NCBI GenBank assembly: GCA_028131545.1
Contig: JAOICL010000014.1
Coordinates: 1-51,405 of the forward strand
From: Vibrio sp.
Lineage (GTDB): Bacteria; Pseudomonadota; Gammaproteobacteria; Enterobacterales; Vibrionaceae
Length of the DNA stretch: 51,405 nt
Direction: 5' to 3'
Every line of letters starts with the position of its first letter. The stretch's first letter is position 1. Shown one piece after another: positions 27,156 through 35,244 of this stretch. The notes beneath the pieces were generated by a model that saw only the letters and a list, made by a program, of their open reading frames with translations, had not been told where the DNA came from and ran no database searches. Made by a program: the position numbers and the translations under genes.

Positions 27156-27686
27156 ATGGAATTGCCAAATAATTGTATTAGCACGTTTAAAAATAAATTT
27201 AATAAAGCGAATCAGTTTATTGTTGCAGTATTAGCCACTTTATTAATATTAGATGTTTGGCTAGGTGTATTAGATAGATATATTTTAAAACTTCAGCTTG
27301 TTTGGGTTGAAGAATTGGCTCGATATATAATGATATGGGCAATTCTAATGGCCGTGCCATGTTGTACTGCTGGTCGTGAACATATGGGTCTGGAGTTTGT
27401 TGTTAAACGCTTCTCTTTTATTACTCAACAAGTAATTAAATGTATTGTGGGTTTAATCACATTGAGTTTCTTTGCTTATATTTGTTATCTCGGTATTACC
27501 TTTGCTGCAAAAGGCTCAAGTCAATTATCGACAGTATTCGGAATGCCAATGGCTTACGCTTATGCGGCGATTCCTACGACATTTGCTTTATCAGCATTTC
27601 AATCCTTACTTGTCTGGCTTGAAGATGTTTATGCACTTAAGTTGTCATTAATGCAACCAGAATTACAAGTCCAAGGAGAGGTATAA
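27156..27686 (+). CDS. TRAP transporter small membrane subunit (DctQ type)
   Basis: The 176-residue protein has four hydrophobic helices, with LDVWLGVLDRYILKLQLVWVEELARYIMIWAILMAVPCCTAGREHMGLEF being the typical DctQ signature (W-x-E-E-L-x-R, then G-x-E-H). It forms the membrane complex with the DctM subunit and the periplasmic binding protein to import an acidic solute driven by the sodium gradient. The stop overlaps the DctM start by one base (TAATG). Confidence 0.93.
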   Translation: MELPNNCISTFKNKFNKANQFIVAVLATLLILDVWLGVLDRYILKLQLVWVEELARYIMIWAILMAVPCCTAGREHMGLEFVVKRFSFITQQVIKCIVGLITLSFFAYICYLGITFAAKGSSQLSTVFGMPMAYAYAAIPTTFALSAFQSLLVWLEDVYALKLSLMQPELQVQGEV

Positions 27687-28963
27687 TGGCAGTCGGTGGT
27701 ATATTTTTATTTTTAATGTTAATTGGTGCGCCAATTGCGATTGCATTAGGTGTCGCTGGCCTAACGGGTATGCACGAGATTGGTGGTTCGCACTTTACCT
27801 CGTTGGCACCCAGTAAAATCTTTAATGGATTAAACATTTTCCCTTTCCTTGCTATGCCATTTTTTATATTAGCAGGGGAAATTATGAACCATACTGGCAT
27901 CACAAGCCGCTTAGTTCATCTTGCTGAAGCGTTAGTTGGTCACTTTCGTGGTGGGCTTGCTCACTCAAATATGGTGGCATCGGTTTTCTTCTCTGGTATT
28001 ACCGGTTCTGCGACTGCTGATGCTGCAGCGTTTGGACGCACACTTGTTCCTGCAATGGAAAAGCAAGGTTATAGTAAAGAATACGCATGTGCTGTTACCG
28101 CAGCGGGTTCTATTATTGGCCCAACCATACCGCCATCTGGATTAATGGTTGTCTATGGCTCTTTAATGGGCGTATCGATTGGTGGCTTATTCGCAACGGG
28201 TATTTTACCTGGTTTGTTAGTGTGCTTTGTGTGTATGGCTATTATTGCAACGATGGCAAAGCGTAAAAATCTTCCGAAGAATAATCAAAAAGCGTCTCTT
28301 GCTGTAGTACTTGATCACTGTAAAAAGTCGACATTAGCTTTACTCATGCCTCTTATTATTTTGGGAGGGATAGTCTTTGGTATTGTAACACCGACTGAAG
28401 CCGCTTCAATTGCCGTTGCTTATGCATTGTTTATCGGTACGTTCATTTACCGAAACTTAAGTGTTAACGCTCTGTACCACATGATTGTTAGAACTTCTCA
28501 AATCTCAGCAGTTATTTATCTCATTATTGGTGCAGCTTCGATTCTTGGTTGGTGGTTAAGCTTCCAACAAATACCACAGGCTATCGCAGACAGCTTTATG
28601 GGGTTAACGGATAACCCACATCTGATTCTAGCACTGCTTATCGCTATGTTATTGATCGTTGGTATGGTCATGGATATTAATGTCATGTTAATCATCCTTG
28701 CTCCAATCCTGATTCCAGTCACTGTTGAAATCGGAATGGATCCATTACACGCAGGTATTATTTTTATTCTGGCTTTGAATATTTCGTTGATGACACCACC
28801 CATTGGGGCATGTCTCTTTGTATTGTCTTCGGTGACCGATACCAAGATTGAAGGGATTGCAAAAGAGCTGATGCCATTCTTGATCGGGGAATTAGTATTA
28901 CTCTTCTTCTTAGCTTACTTCCCTGAAGTAACTCTATTTATTCCAAGATTACTTGGATATTAA
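27686..28963 (+). CDS. TRAP transporter large permease subunit (DctM type)
   Basis: The 425-residue integral membrane protein has the DctM profile with about twelve membrane helices, FNGLNIFPFLAMPFFILAGEIMNHTGIT near the start and SGITGSATADAAAFGRTLVPAM, PTIPPSGLMVVYG and NISLMTPPIGACLFVLS in the conserved transport motifs. Sodium-driven uptake of organic acids or sugar acids is the family role. The coupled DctQ, the adjacent DctP and the following DgoK/DgoA enzymes point to an acidic sugar or amino sugar acid as cargo. Confidence 0.95.
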   Translation: MAVGGIFLFLMLIGAPIAIALGVAGLTGMHEIGGSHFTSLAPSKIFNGLNIFPFLAMPFFILAGEIMNHTGITSRLVHLAEALVGHFRGGLAHSNMVASVFFSGITGSATADAAAFGRTLVPAMEKQGYSKEYACAVTAAGSIIGPTIPPSGLMVVYGSLMGVSIGGLFATGILPGLLVCFVCMAIIATMAKRKNLPKNNQKASLAVVLDHCKKSTLALLMPLIILGGIVFGIVTPTEAASIAVAYALFIGTFIYRNLSVNALYHMIVRTSQISAVIYLIIGAASILGWWLSFQQIPQAIADSFMGLTDNPHLILALLIAMLLIVGMVMDINVMLIILAPILIPVTVEIGMDPLHAGIIFILALNISLMTPPIGACLFVLSSVTDTKIEGIAKELMPFLIGELVLLFFLAYFPEVTLFIPRLLGY

Positions 28964-28999
28964 AATTATAAATAACGTGAAACTATAAAGGACTATATA

Positions 29000-30052
29000 A
29001 TGAAAAAAATAACAAAATCTTTAGTTGCAGCGGCATTAGCGAGCTCTATGCTTGCAGCGCCAATGGCAATGGCAGAAAAAGTACTGCGTATTGGACATGA
29101 TAATAAAGCTGATATGTTAGAAAACCCAGCTCATGCTTTTGTTGGTGTATTCAAAAACCTTGTTGAAACGAACTCTAATGGTGAAATTAAAGTTCAGGTA
29201 TTTCCAAGTAACCAGTTAGGTTCTGCTAAAGAACATATACAGATGGTTCGTGATGGTCAGATTCAAGGTACGCTTTCTTCTGTTGGTGCTTTAGCGGGTT
29301 ACTACCCACGTATTGGGGTTCTGGATGTTCCATTTGCCTTTACAAGTAATTCAGCAACATATGAAGTATTCGATGGTCAATTTGGCGAAGTGTTAGCTCG
29401 CGATATTGAAGGAGAAATGAAAGACGTTAAAGTGCTTGGTTTCCCTGATACAGGCGGTTTCTTTGCAGTGACAGGCTCTAAGCGTCCAGTGACTTCTGTT
29501 GAAGATTTCAAAGGAATGCGTATTCGTACAATGACACTTCCTACACACCAGAAGATCATTCAATCGCTCGGCGCCGAAGCGTATCCTTTATCTTGGGGTG
29601 AAGTGTATTCTTCGCTACAGACAGGCGTAATTGATGGTCAAATGAACCCAATACCGACGGTTTCTTTTGCGAAATTTGATGAAGTACAAGAACATTTAAC
29701 TCTAACTAATCACTTATTTGCACCCTACACATTTATGGTGAATAAAGGCTTCTACGACGGCTTAAATGCTGAAGAGCAGAAGATTGTGGCGGATGCTGTT
29801 GAGGCAGCACTGAGTGCTAACCGTGGTTTATCTCGTTTAATTGAAGCTTCTGAAGATCGTGGTTTAGCGGGTCTTAAGAAAAAAATGAAAGTAACAGCGT
29901 TAACATCAGATCAGCGCGAAGCTCTTAAGCAGGCAACACAGCCAGTGATCATTGATTACTTGAATGAAACTCAAGGAGTAAAAGGTAAGGAATTACTTAA
30001 CTTATTCTTGACTGAAGTTGAGAAAGCAAACCAACGAGTTTACCTTCAGTAA
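29000..30052 (+). CDS. TRAP transporter periplasmic solute-binding protein (DctP type)
   Basis: The 350-residue protein has a signal peptide (MKKITKSLVAAALASSMLAAPMAMA) and the DctP fold, with VFPSNQLGSAKEHIQMVRDGQI, GMRIRTMTLPTH containing the arginine that binds the carboxylate of the ligand, and GVIDGQMNPIPTVSFAKFDEVQEHL. Ligand unknown; the operon suggests a sugar-acid-like carboxylate. ATG 29000 follows AAAGGA. An intrinsic terminator-like hairpin follows 12 bp after the stop and before dgoK. Confidence 0.93.
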   Translation: MKKITKSLVAAALASSMLAAPMAMAEKVLRIGHDNKADMLENPAHAFVGVFKNLVETNSNGEIKVQVFPSNQLGSAKEHIQMVRDGQIQGTLSSVGALAGYYPRIGVLDVPFAFTSNSATYEVFDGQFGEVLARDIEGEMKDVKVLGFPDTGGFFAVTGSKRPVTSVEDFKGMRIRTMTLPTHQKIIQSLGAEAYPLSWGEVYSSLQTGVIDGQMNPIPTVSFAKFDEVQEHLTLTNHLFAPYTFMVNKGFYDGLNAEEQKIVADAVEAALSANRGLSRLIEASEDRGLAGLKKKMKVTALTSDQREALKQATQPVIIDYLNETQGVKGKELLNLFLTEVEKANQRVYLQ

Positions 30053-30064
30053 TTTTAGACACTC

Positions 30065-30099
30065 AATAATAAAAGCCAGCGAGTCTGGCTTTTATTATT
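30065..30099 (+). terminator. Strong hairpin between dctP and dgoK (intra-operon terminator or attenuator)
   Basis: AATAATAAAAGCCAG pairs perfectly with CTGGCTTTTATTATT (15 bp, loop CGAGT). The T-rich second arm can act as a terminator, yet dgoK starts only 15 bp further, so read-through probably sets a lower level of kinase and aldolase, as often seen after binding-protein genes. Confidence 0.8.
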
Positions 30100-30114
30100 T
30101 CTAGGGATAGAGAA

Positions 30115-31017
30115 ATGAACCAAAAAGAGATCAGCTGGTGTATTGTCGATTGGGGTACATCTAATTTTCGTTTGTTTGCAATGAATGACGATAAGCAAAT
30201 TGTCGATAAAATAGAATCTAATATTGGATTAATGAAGGTCGTTGATGGTGACTTTTCTACTGCGTTAGAGAATCAATTAAACACGTTGATACCGGATCAT
30301 TATCACTCGTTACCCATTATGATGGCGGGAATGGTTGGCTCAGCGAATGGTTGGCACCCTGTTGATTACATTGATGCTCCGGCAACTCTAGATTCTTTAG
30401 TCAATCATTGTTTTTCGTTCACTTTACCTTGGGGGGCGAATGCGAAAATTGTCCCTGGCGTGAAGGTATGCAACACCGATGGCATATACGATGTCATGCG
30501 TGGTGAGGAAGTCCAGTTTTTTGGGTTACAGGGTATTCTTAACAAGAAGGATGCATTTGCGATCTTCCCTGGAACGCACAGCAAGCATATAGAGTTACAA
30601 AATAATTTACTTGATCATTTTAAATCGTTTATGACAGGTGAACTGTTTGACCTATTGTCGAAGCATTCAATATTATCTTTAAATTTACCTGAGCAAGTTC
30701 AGTCTCAAAAGGCCTTTAGTAAAGGGATTAAAGAGAGTGGGGGTATCGATATTACAAGTCGGTTATTCGCAGCGAGAACACATCGTTTATTTGGTTTAAT
30801 ACAAGAATCTGAGGTTTTAGATTATCTTTCAGGGTTGCTTATCGGACAAGAATTAAAGAGTGTCAGTCATAAAGAGGCATTTTTGATTGGAGGAGAGTTG
30901 CTCTGTGAGCGCTATGCGCTGGCTTGTGAATTACTCCAGATCAAAACTCAAACCATCAATGGTGATGAGGCTTTCATTAAAGGAATGATAAGACTATTTG
31001 AGGCACAAAATGCATAA
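30115..31017 (+). CDS. dgoK: 2-Dehydro-3-deoxygalactonokinase-type kinase
   Basis: The 300-residue protein matches the DgoK family: IVDWGTSNFRLFAMN at the N-terminus, MAGMVGSANGWHPVDYIDAPAT, GEEVQFFGLQG and FPGTHSKHIEL (ATP/substrate loop). It phosphorylates a 2-keto-3-deoxy sugar acid at C6. E. coli DgoK acts on the galactonate-derived isomer; the C4 stereochemistry needed here depends on the unknown upstream substrate. The stop overlaps dgoA by 8 bp, giving translational coupling. Confidence 0.92.
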   Translation: MNQKEISWCIVDWGTSNFRLFAMNDDKQIVDKIESNIGLMKVVDGDFSTALENQLNTLIPDHYHSLPIMMAGMVGSANGWHPVDYIDAPATLDSLVNHCFSFTLPWGANAKIVPGVKVCNTDGIYDVMRGEEVQFFGLQGILNKKDAFAIFPGTHSKHIELQNNLLDHFKSFMTGELFDLLSKHSILSLNLPEQVQSQKAFSKGIKESGGIDITSRLFAARTHRLFGLIQESEVLDYLSGLLIGQELKSVSHKEAFLIGGELLCERYALACELLQIKTQTINGDEAFIKGMIRLFEAQNA

Positions 31018-31678
31018 AGTACAAAGAGAAGAGACACTTCCTTTAATTGCTATTCTGAGGGGTGTCAGCACACAAGATGTCCTCCGTATTGCACATATAT
31101 TAATTGATGAAGGGTTTCGTATTATAGAGGTCCCATTAAATAGTCCTAATGCACTAGAGAGTATTCGGTTACTGGTTAATCAGTTTGGTGATGACTATCT
31201 TATTGGTGCGGGTACGGTGACGAATATAATACAAGCTAAAGACGTGGTTGAAACGGGGGCCAAGTTAATCGTAACACCAAATATGAATCGAGATGTAATC
31301 ATGTTTGGGCGACAAAATGGATGTGAAGTTTACCCTGGAGTCGTGACCCCAACTGAAGCATTTACAGCATTGCAATCTGGAGCAACAGGTTTGAAGCTAT
31401 TTCCAATTTCAATGGTCGGTATAGATGGGTTAAAAGCGCTGAAGTCAGTTTTACCAAAAGGGACTCTGTGTTTTCCTGTTGGTGGAATTAACCCGACTTT
31501 TGAAAGTATGGAGCCTTATTGTAAAGCAGGTGCCGATGGCTTTGGTTTAGGTTCTGCTCTTTATAAACCATCGATGTCAGATGAAGAAATTCGTCTTAAT
31601 GCTCAAAATTACGTGGATAATTTCATTAAAATTACCAATAAAGAGAGAAAATCCGTCGATACCTTAGTACATTGTTAA
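31010..31678 (+). CDS. dgoA: 2-Dehydro-3-deoxy-6-phosphogalactonate aldolase-type enzyme
   Basis: The 222-residue class I aldolase has LIAILRGV, the glutamate in GFRIIEVPLNSPNALESI, GAGTVTN, VTPNMNRDVI and the Schiff-base lysine in ATGLKLFPISMVG. It splits the 6-phospho-2-keto-3-deoxy acid to pyruvate and glyceraldehyde 3-phosphate. The IEVPLNSP pattern is DgoA-like rather than Eda-like. I use ATG 31010 (overlapping dgoK stop) rather than the in-frame upstream codon at 30998. No galactonate dehydratase gene (dgoD) is visible in the cluster, which is one reason to think the pathway starts from an amino sugar acid instead. Confidence 0.92.
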   Translation: MHKVQREETLPLIAILRGVSTQDVLRIAHILIDEGFRIIEVPLNSPNALESIRLLVNQFGDDYLIGAGTVTNIIQAKDVVETGAKLIVTPNMNRDVIMFGRQNGCEVYPGVVTPTEAFTALQSGATGLKLFPISMVGIDGLKALKSVLPKGTLCFPVGGINPTFESMEPYCKAGADGFGLGSALYKPSMSDEEIRLNAQNYVDNFIKITNKERKSVDTLVHC

Positions 31679-31753
31679 GTTAAGAGGCTGACCTTATTTC
31701 GTCAGTGCTTCCAAAGGCGATTATTTAAAGCCTAACCCCCTTTCTGAATATTG

Positions 31754-31785
31754 GTTGCAGCTTGAATAACACGATAAGCTGCAAC
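31754..31785 (+). terminator. Hairpin downstream of dgoA
   Basis: GTTGCAGCTT (31754-31763) pairs perfectly with AAGCTGCAAC (31776-31785). It lies 76 bp after the dgoA stop and lacks a clear T-run. The remaining 31679-31868 sequence contains no gene. Confidence 0.5.
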
Positions 31786-31868
31786 TGATTAATGAGTTCG
31801 AACCCTCTTCTATTCGATTCAACTTCTCTACGGATAAATCCCTTCATTGTCATAAATCATCCATAGAA

Positions 31869-31912
31869 CTGACATATATCTATCACATTCATGAAATAAA
31901 ACTGTCACACAG
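31869..31912 (+). promoter_or_regulatory. Pho box array (PhoB sites) upstream of pstS
   Basis: Four consecutive 11-bp direct repeats start at 31869, 31880, 31891 and 31902. The first (CTGACATATAT) and the last (CTGTCACACAG) fit the PhoB half-site CTGTCAT/C well, the third is poorer. The array ends about 105 bp before the pstS start, as expected for a phosphate-starvation promoter. Confidence 0.88.
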
Positions 31913-32017
31913 TATTGGTAACTTACCTCCCATAAGTTCAAAGCATCGATGTAAAGCATGAGTTTAAAAGATGGTTTGATAAAAATTACATTTATAGAGT
32001 TCAATGGGACAGTAATT

Positions 32018-33037
32018 ATGAAAATATCGTCAGTTTTAAAGCCAACTATTTTAGCGATGACACTCGCTGCTACATCAACATCGTTTGCCGCGGATAAAAT
32101 CGTTGGCTCAGGTTCTTCTTTCATTTATCCAGTCATGACGGCTTGGGCAAAGGAATTCAACAAAGAAAACGATGTACGCATTGATTACCAATCGAAAGGA
32201 TCTGGTGCGGGTGTTCGTGACATGTTATCGAACGTTGTTCAGTTCGCAGCATCGGATTCCGCAATGGATTCTGATGAAGAAGCAAAAGTAAAAGGCGGGG
32301 CGATTTTCCTTCCAGTTACTGCGGGCGAAGTGGTTATCTCATACAACTTGAAAGGGCTAAAAGACCTTAAGCTAAGCCGTGATGTGTATGTTGATATCTT
32401 CCTTGGAGAGATTCCACGTTGGAATGACAAGCGTATTGCTGCTGATAACCCAGGCGTTAAGTTACCGGATAGCAAAATCACGGTTGTAACTCGCTCTGAC
32501 AGTTCAGGTACGACTTACGCATTTACTAACCACTTAAACGAAGTCAGTGCTGAATGGAAAGAAGTGATTGGTAAAGGAAAGTCAGTTCAATGGCCGAAAA
32601 AATCAAATTTTGTAGCAGCTCCGCGTAATGACGGTGTTGCCGCGACAATTATGCAGACACCGGGCGCACTCGGTTATATTGAGTACGGTTACGCGAAAGT
32701 AACGGGTCAGCCAATGGCATCGCTTGAGAATAAAGATGGTTACTTTGTTGCACCAAGTGCTGAAACAGGTGCTGCGGCACTGGCTAATGTTGAATGGCCT
32801 GAAAACTTAGTGGCATTTGCACCGGACCCATCGGGTGAAAATGCTTATCCAATTACAACATTCTCTTGGATGATGCTGTATCAAAACAACTCTGATGGTA
32901 CGACAGCGGAAACGATGCGTAACTTTGCGAAATACATTGTGACAGATGGACAAGCGCTATCAACAAAGATGGGTTACATCCCAGTACCTGACAGTTTGAA
33001 AGCAAACATGTTAGCGGCTATTGAGAAGATCAAATAG
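32018..33037 (+). CDS. pstS: Phosphate ABC transporter, periplasmic binding protein
   Basis: The 339-residue protein has a signal peptide (MKISSVLKPTILAMTLAATSTSFA) and the PstS motifs VGSGSSFIYPVMTAWA, DYQSKGSGAGVRDM, FAASDSAM and TRSDSSGTTYAFTNHL that contact phosphate. It delivers inorganic phosphate to PstCA. ATG 32018 gives a canonical signal peptide; the upstream in-frame start at 31958 would only add a non-signal-like extension. The gene follows the Pho box array, so it is induced by phosphate starvation through PhoB. The operon is pstSCAB; phoU and phoBR are not next to it. Confidence 0.95.
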   Translation: MKISSVLKPTILAMTLAATSTSFAADKIVGSGSSFIYPVMTAWAKEFNKENDVRIDYQSKGSGAGVRDMLSNVVQFAASDSAMDSDEEAKVKGGAIFLPVTAGEVVISYNLKGLKDLKLSRDVYVDIFLGEIPRWNDKRIAADNPGVKLPDSKITVVTRSDSSGTTYAFTNHLNEVSAEWKEVIGKGKSVQWPKKSNFVAAPRNDGVAATIMQTPGALGYIEYGYAKVTGQPMASLENKDGYFVAPSAETGAAALANVEWPENLVAFAPDPSGENAYPITTFSWMMLYQNNSDGTTAETMRNFAKYIVTDGQALSTKMGYIPVPDSLKANMLAAIEKIK

Positions 33038-33078
33038 CTAAAGCTGACTCGTAAAGAGCAATAACCGTGATTCTACAT

Positions 33079-33114
33079 AGCACTAAGAGCATGATAACAA
33101 TGGCTCTTGGTGCT
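33079..33114 (+). promoter_or_regulatory. Intercistronic hairpin between pstS and pstC
   Basis: AGCACTAAGAGC pairs with GCTCTTGGTGCT over 12 bp with one G-U pair. It probably stabilises pstS mRNA and lowers read-through to pstC, a usual arrangement in binding-protein operons. Confidence 0.7.
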
Positions 33115-33167
33115 GATATTCGTTGTGTATATCGAGTCACTGAATAGTTAAGACCGTTTGAGGATTT

Positions 33168-34142
33168 ATGGGCGCACATTTTTTTCAAGATAATCGCAGT
33201 AAAGAGGCATTAACGCAGCCGCCGACGTACCTTGATGAATTAAAGGATAAAACGTTTAGAACCGCTGCGTTGCTCTCAGTACTCACGCTCTTTGGGGTGG
33301 TGGTTACGCTCTTTGGTGCGGTGATATACGAAGCCTTTCCAGCGATGCAGCAATTTGGTTTTGGTTTTATTACTGGAACGCAATGGAGCTCTGCTCGTCA
33401 AGAGTTCGGTATTTTACCGGAAATATGGGGAACACTATACAGCTCTTTATTTGCCTTGTTCTTGGGTGGCGGTTTAGGTGTTGTGATTGCGATTTTTTTA
33501 ACCCAGCGTTTTATCCCTGAAAAGTTAGCGCATTTACTGCGTACGATTATTGAGTTATTAGCCGCGATACCCAGTGTTGTTTATGGCCTTTGGGGGATTT
33601 TTGTTTTAATTCCAGCGATTCGCCCAATAGCAGCATGGCTACATGAACATTTAGGATGGTTTCCTTTATTTAGCTCTGAGTTAAATGGCCCAGGGTTATT
33701 CCCAGCCATTATTGTGTTATCGGTCATGATATTACCAACGGTTGCCGCCGTTTCTATTGACGCTTTAAAGCGCATTCCAGCGAAAACTCATGAAGCGGTG
33801 TATGGAATGGGAGCGACACGCTATGAAGCGATTACAAAGGTTATGTTACCCACTGCATCATCGGGTTTATTGGCGGCATTGATTCTTGGGTTTGGTCGTG
33901 CATTAGGTGAAACCATGGCATTAGCGATGTTGATAGGCAGCTCTAATCAAATTAGCTTATCTATCTTTTCTCCAGCGAATACGTTGGCATCATTAATGGC
34001 ATCGAGCTTTCCAGAAGCGGGCGAGTTAGAGATTCAGGCTCTTATGTATGCTGCGGTCGTATTATTAATGATTACATTTATAGTAAATATTCTTGGTCTT
34101 GCAGTACAACAGATGACTAAGCGTAAGTTTGAAGGGCAATAA
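33168..34142 (+). CDS. pstC: Phosphate ABC transporter permease PstC
   Basis: The 324-residue inner-membrane protein has about six helices and the permease EAA-type loop (AVYGMGATRYEAITKVMLPTASSGLLAALILGFGRALGETMAL). It forms the membrane channel with PstA. ATG 33168 follows GAGGAT. PstA begins 2 bp after its stop. Confidence 0.95.
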   Translation: MGAHFFQDNRSKEALTQPPTYLDELKDKTFRTAALLSVLTLFGVVVTLFGAVIYEAFPAMQQFGFGFITGTQWSSARQEFGILPEIWGTLYSSLFALFLGGGLGVVIAIFLTQRFIPEKLAHLLRTIIELLAAIPSVVYGLWGIFVLIPAIRPIAAWLHEHLGWFPLFSSELNGPGLFPAIIVLSVMILPTVAAVSIDALKRIPAKTHEAVYGMGATRYEAITKVMLPTASSGLLAALILGFGRALGETMALAMLIGSSNQISLSIFSPANTLASLMASSFPEAGELEIQALMYAAVVLLMITFIVNILGLAVQQMTKRKFEGQ

Positions 34143-34144
34143 AT

Positions 34145-35140
34145 ATGACGACGCTAACTGCACAGAATGTATCGAGTATAAAAGAGATACCATCACATTA
34201 TAAAACGGTTACTAACGATAAAAAACGTAACGAGAACGAGTTGAATACAACAGAGTGTAAGTCAGTGTCTGATAAAACAAAGACAATCGATTTATCAAAA
34301 CGAGTTAACGATAAACGTTCTTTAAAGAATACACTTTTTACCGTGTTAATGGGCGGCTTTGCTCTAACGGCATGTTTACCTTTGTTTTCGATTCTTTACA
34401 TGTTGATTACGAAGGGCGCATCAAGATTAAGTTTTGATACGCTTGTCGATCTTCCACCTGCGGGGTTCGAGATGGGCGGGGGTATCGGTAGTGCGATTCA
34501 AGGTACTTTAGTCATGGTGGCGATTGCGTCAGTGTTGAGTATTCCACTGGGGATCATCGCAGCTATCTATATTAATGAAGTGAGCCCAAATTCGAAATTG
34601 GCTTCCATCGGGAACTTTTTAGCGAAGGTACTCACCGGTTTGCCTTCTATCTTGGCAGGTATTTTTGCTTTCACCATTGTTGTGGCTGTGATGGGAACGT
34701 ATTCCGCCTTTGCGGGGGGTGTTGCTCTAGCGATATTGATGCTTCCAACGGTGATTATTACGGCGATAGAGGGGCTAAAATCCGTTCCTCAAAAAATGAA
34801 AGATGCGGCATTTGGCATGGGATGCACACGAACACAAGCGATTTGGAAGGTGACATTACCAACGGCTGCACCGAGCTTAACAACCGGTGTTTTACTGGCC
34901 GTAGCCGGAGCAGCAGGTGAATCAGCACCGCTTTTATTTACCGCTCTTTTTAGTAGTTATTATTTAGAGTCGTTGGCTGAACCAACGGCATCATTATCGA
35001 TTTTAATATACAACTTTTCTGGTTTGCCATTCCCTAACCAAATCGAGTTAGCTTGGACGGCATCACTGGTTTTAGTTTTGATTGTATTAGCATTTAATTT
35101 AATTGCTCGAGTTATTGGTCGCACAAAGCATACCCTGTAA
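34145..35140 (+). CDS. pstA: Phosphate ABC transporter permease PstA
   Basis: The 331-residue permease has six helices and the conserved loop DAAFGMGCTRTQAIWKVTLPTAAPSLTTGVLLAVAGAAGESAPLLF. The first 65 residues are an unusual charged, N/K/D-rich cytoplasmic extension (many K, N, T; NDKKRNENELNTTECKS) not found in short PstA proteins. ATG 34145 is preceded by AAGGG. An 86-bp gap with a long inverted repeat separates it from pstB. Confidence 0.94.
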   Translation: MTTLTAQNVSSIKEIPSHYKTVTNDKKRNENELNTTECKSVSDKTKTIDLSKRVNDKRSLKNTLFTVLMGGFALTACLPLFSILYMLITKGASRLSFDTLVDLPPAGFEMGGGIGSAIQGTLVMVAIASVLSIPLGIIAAIYINEVSPNSKLASIGNFLAKVLTGLPSILAGIFAFTIVVAVMGTYSAFAGGVALAILMLPTVIITAIEGLKSVPQKMKDAAFGMGCTRTQAIWKVTLPTAAPSLTTGVLLAVAGAAGESAPLLFTALFSSYYLESLAEPTASLSILIYNFSGLPFPNQIELAWTASLVLVLIVLAFNLIARVIGRTKHTL

Positions 35141-35151
35141 TTTGAGAAAAG

Positions 35152-35227
35152 TACCCCATTAACGTTCACATTCACATTCACAAAATGAGAAGTAAGAAAT
35201 GTGAAGCAAGAAATGAGTAATGGGGTA
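35152..35227 (+). promoter_or_regulatory. Long inverted repeat in the pstA-pstB gap
   Basis: TACCCCATTA (35152-35161) and TAATGGGGTA (35218-35227) are perfect inverted copies. Inside them, TTCACATT (35165 and again 35171) can pair with AATGTGAA (35198-35205). In the mRNA this forms a long stem ending 17 bases before the preferred pstB start. Confidence 0.75.
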
Positions 35228-35244
35228 TGACAAAAGGAATACAC

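Noticed and set aside
30115..31678. Ordinary galactonate catabolic operon
   Set aside because: DgoK and DgoA are present, but no galactonate dehydratase or DgoT/DgoR is seen, while a deacylase, PLP deaminase-like enzyme and RidA share the regulon.
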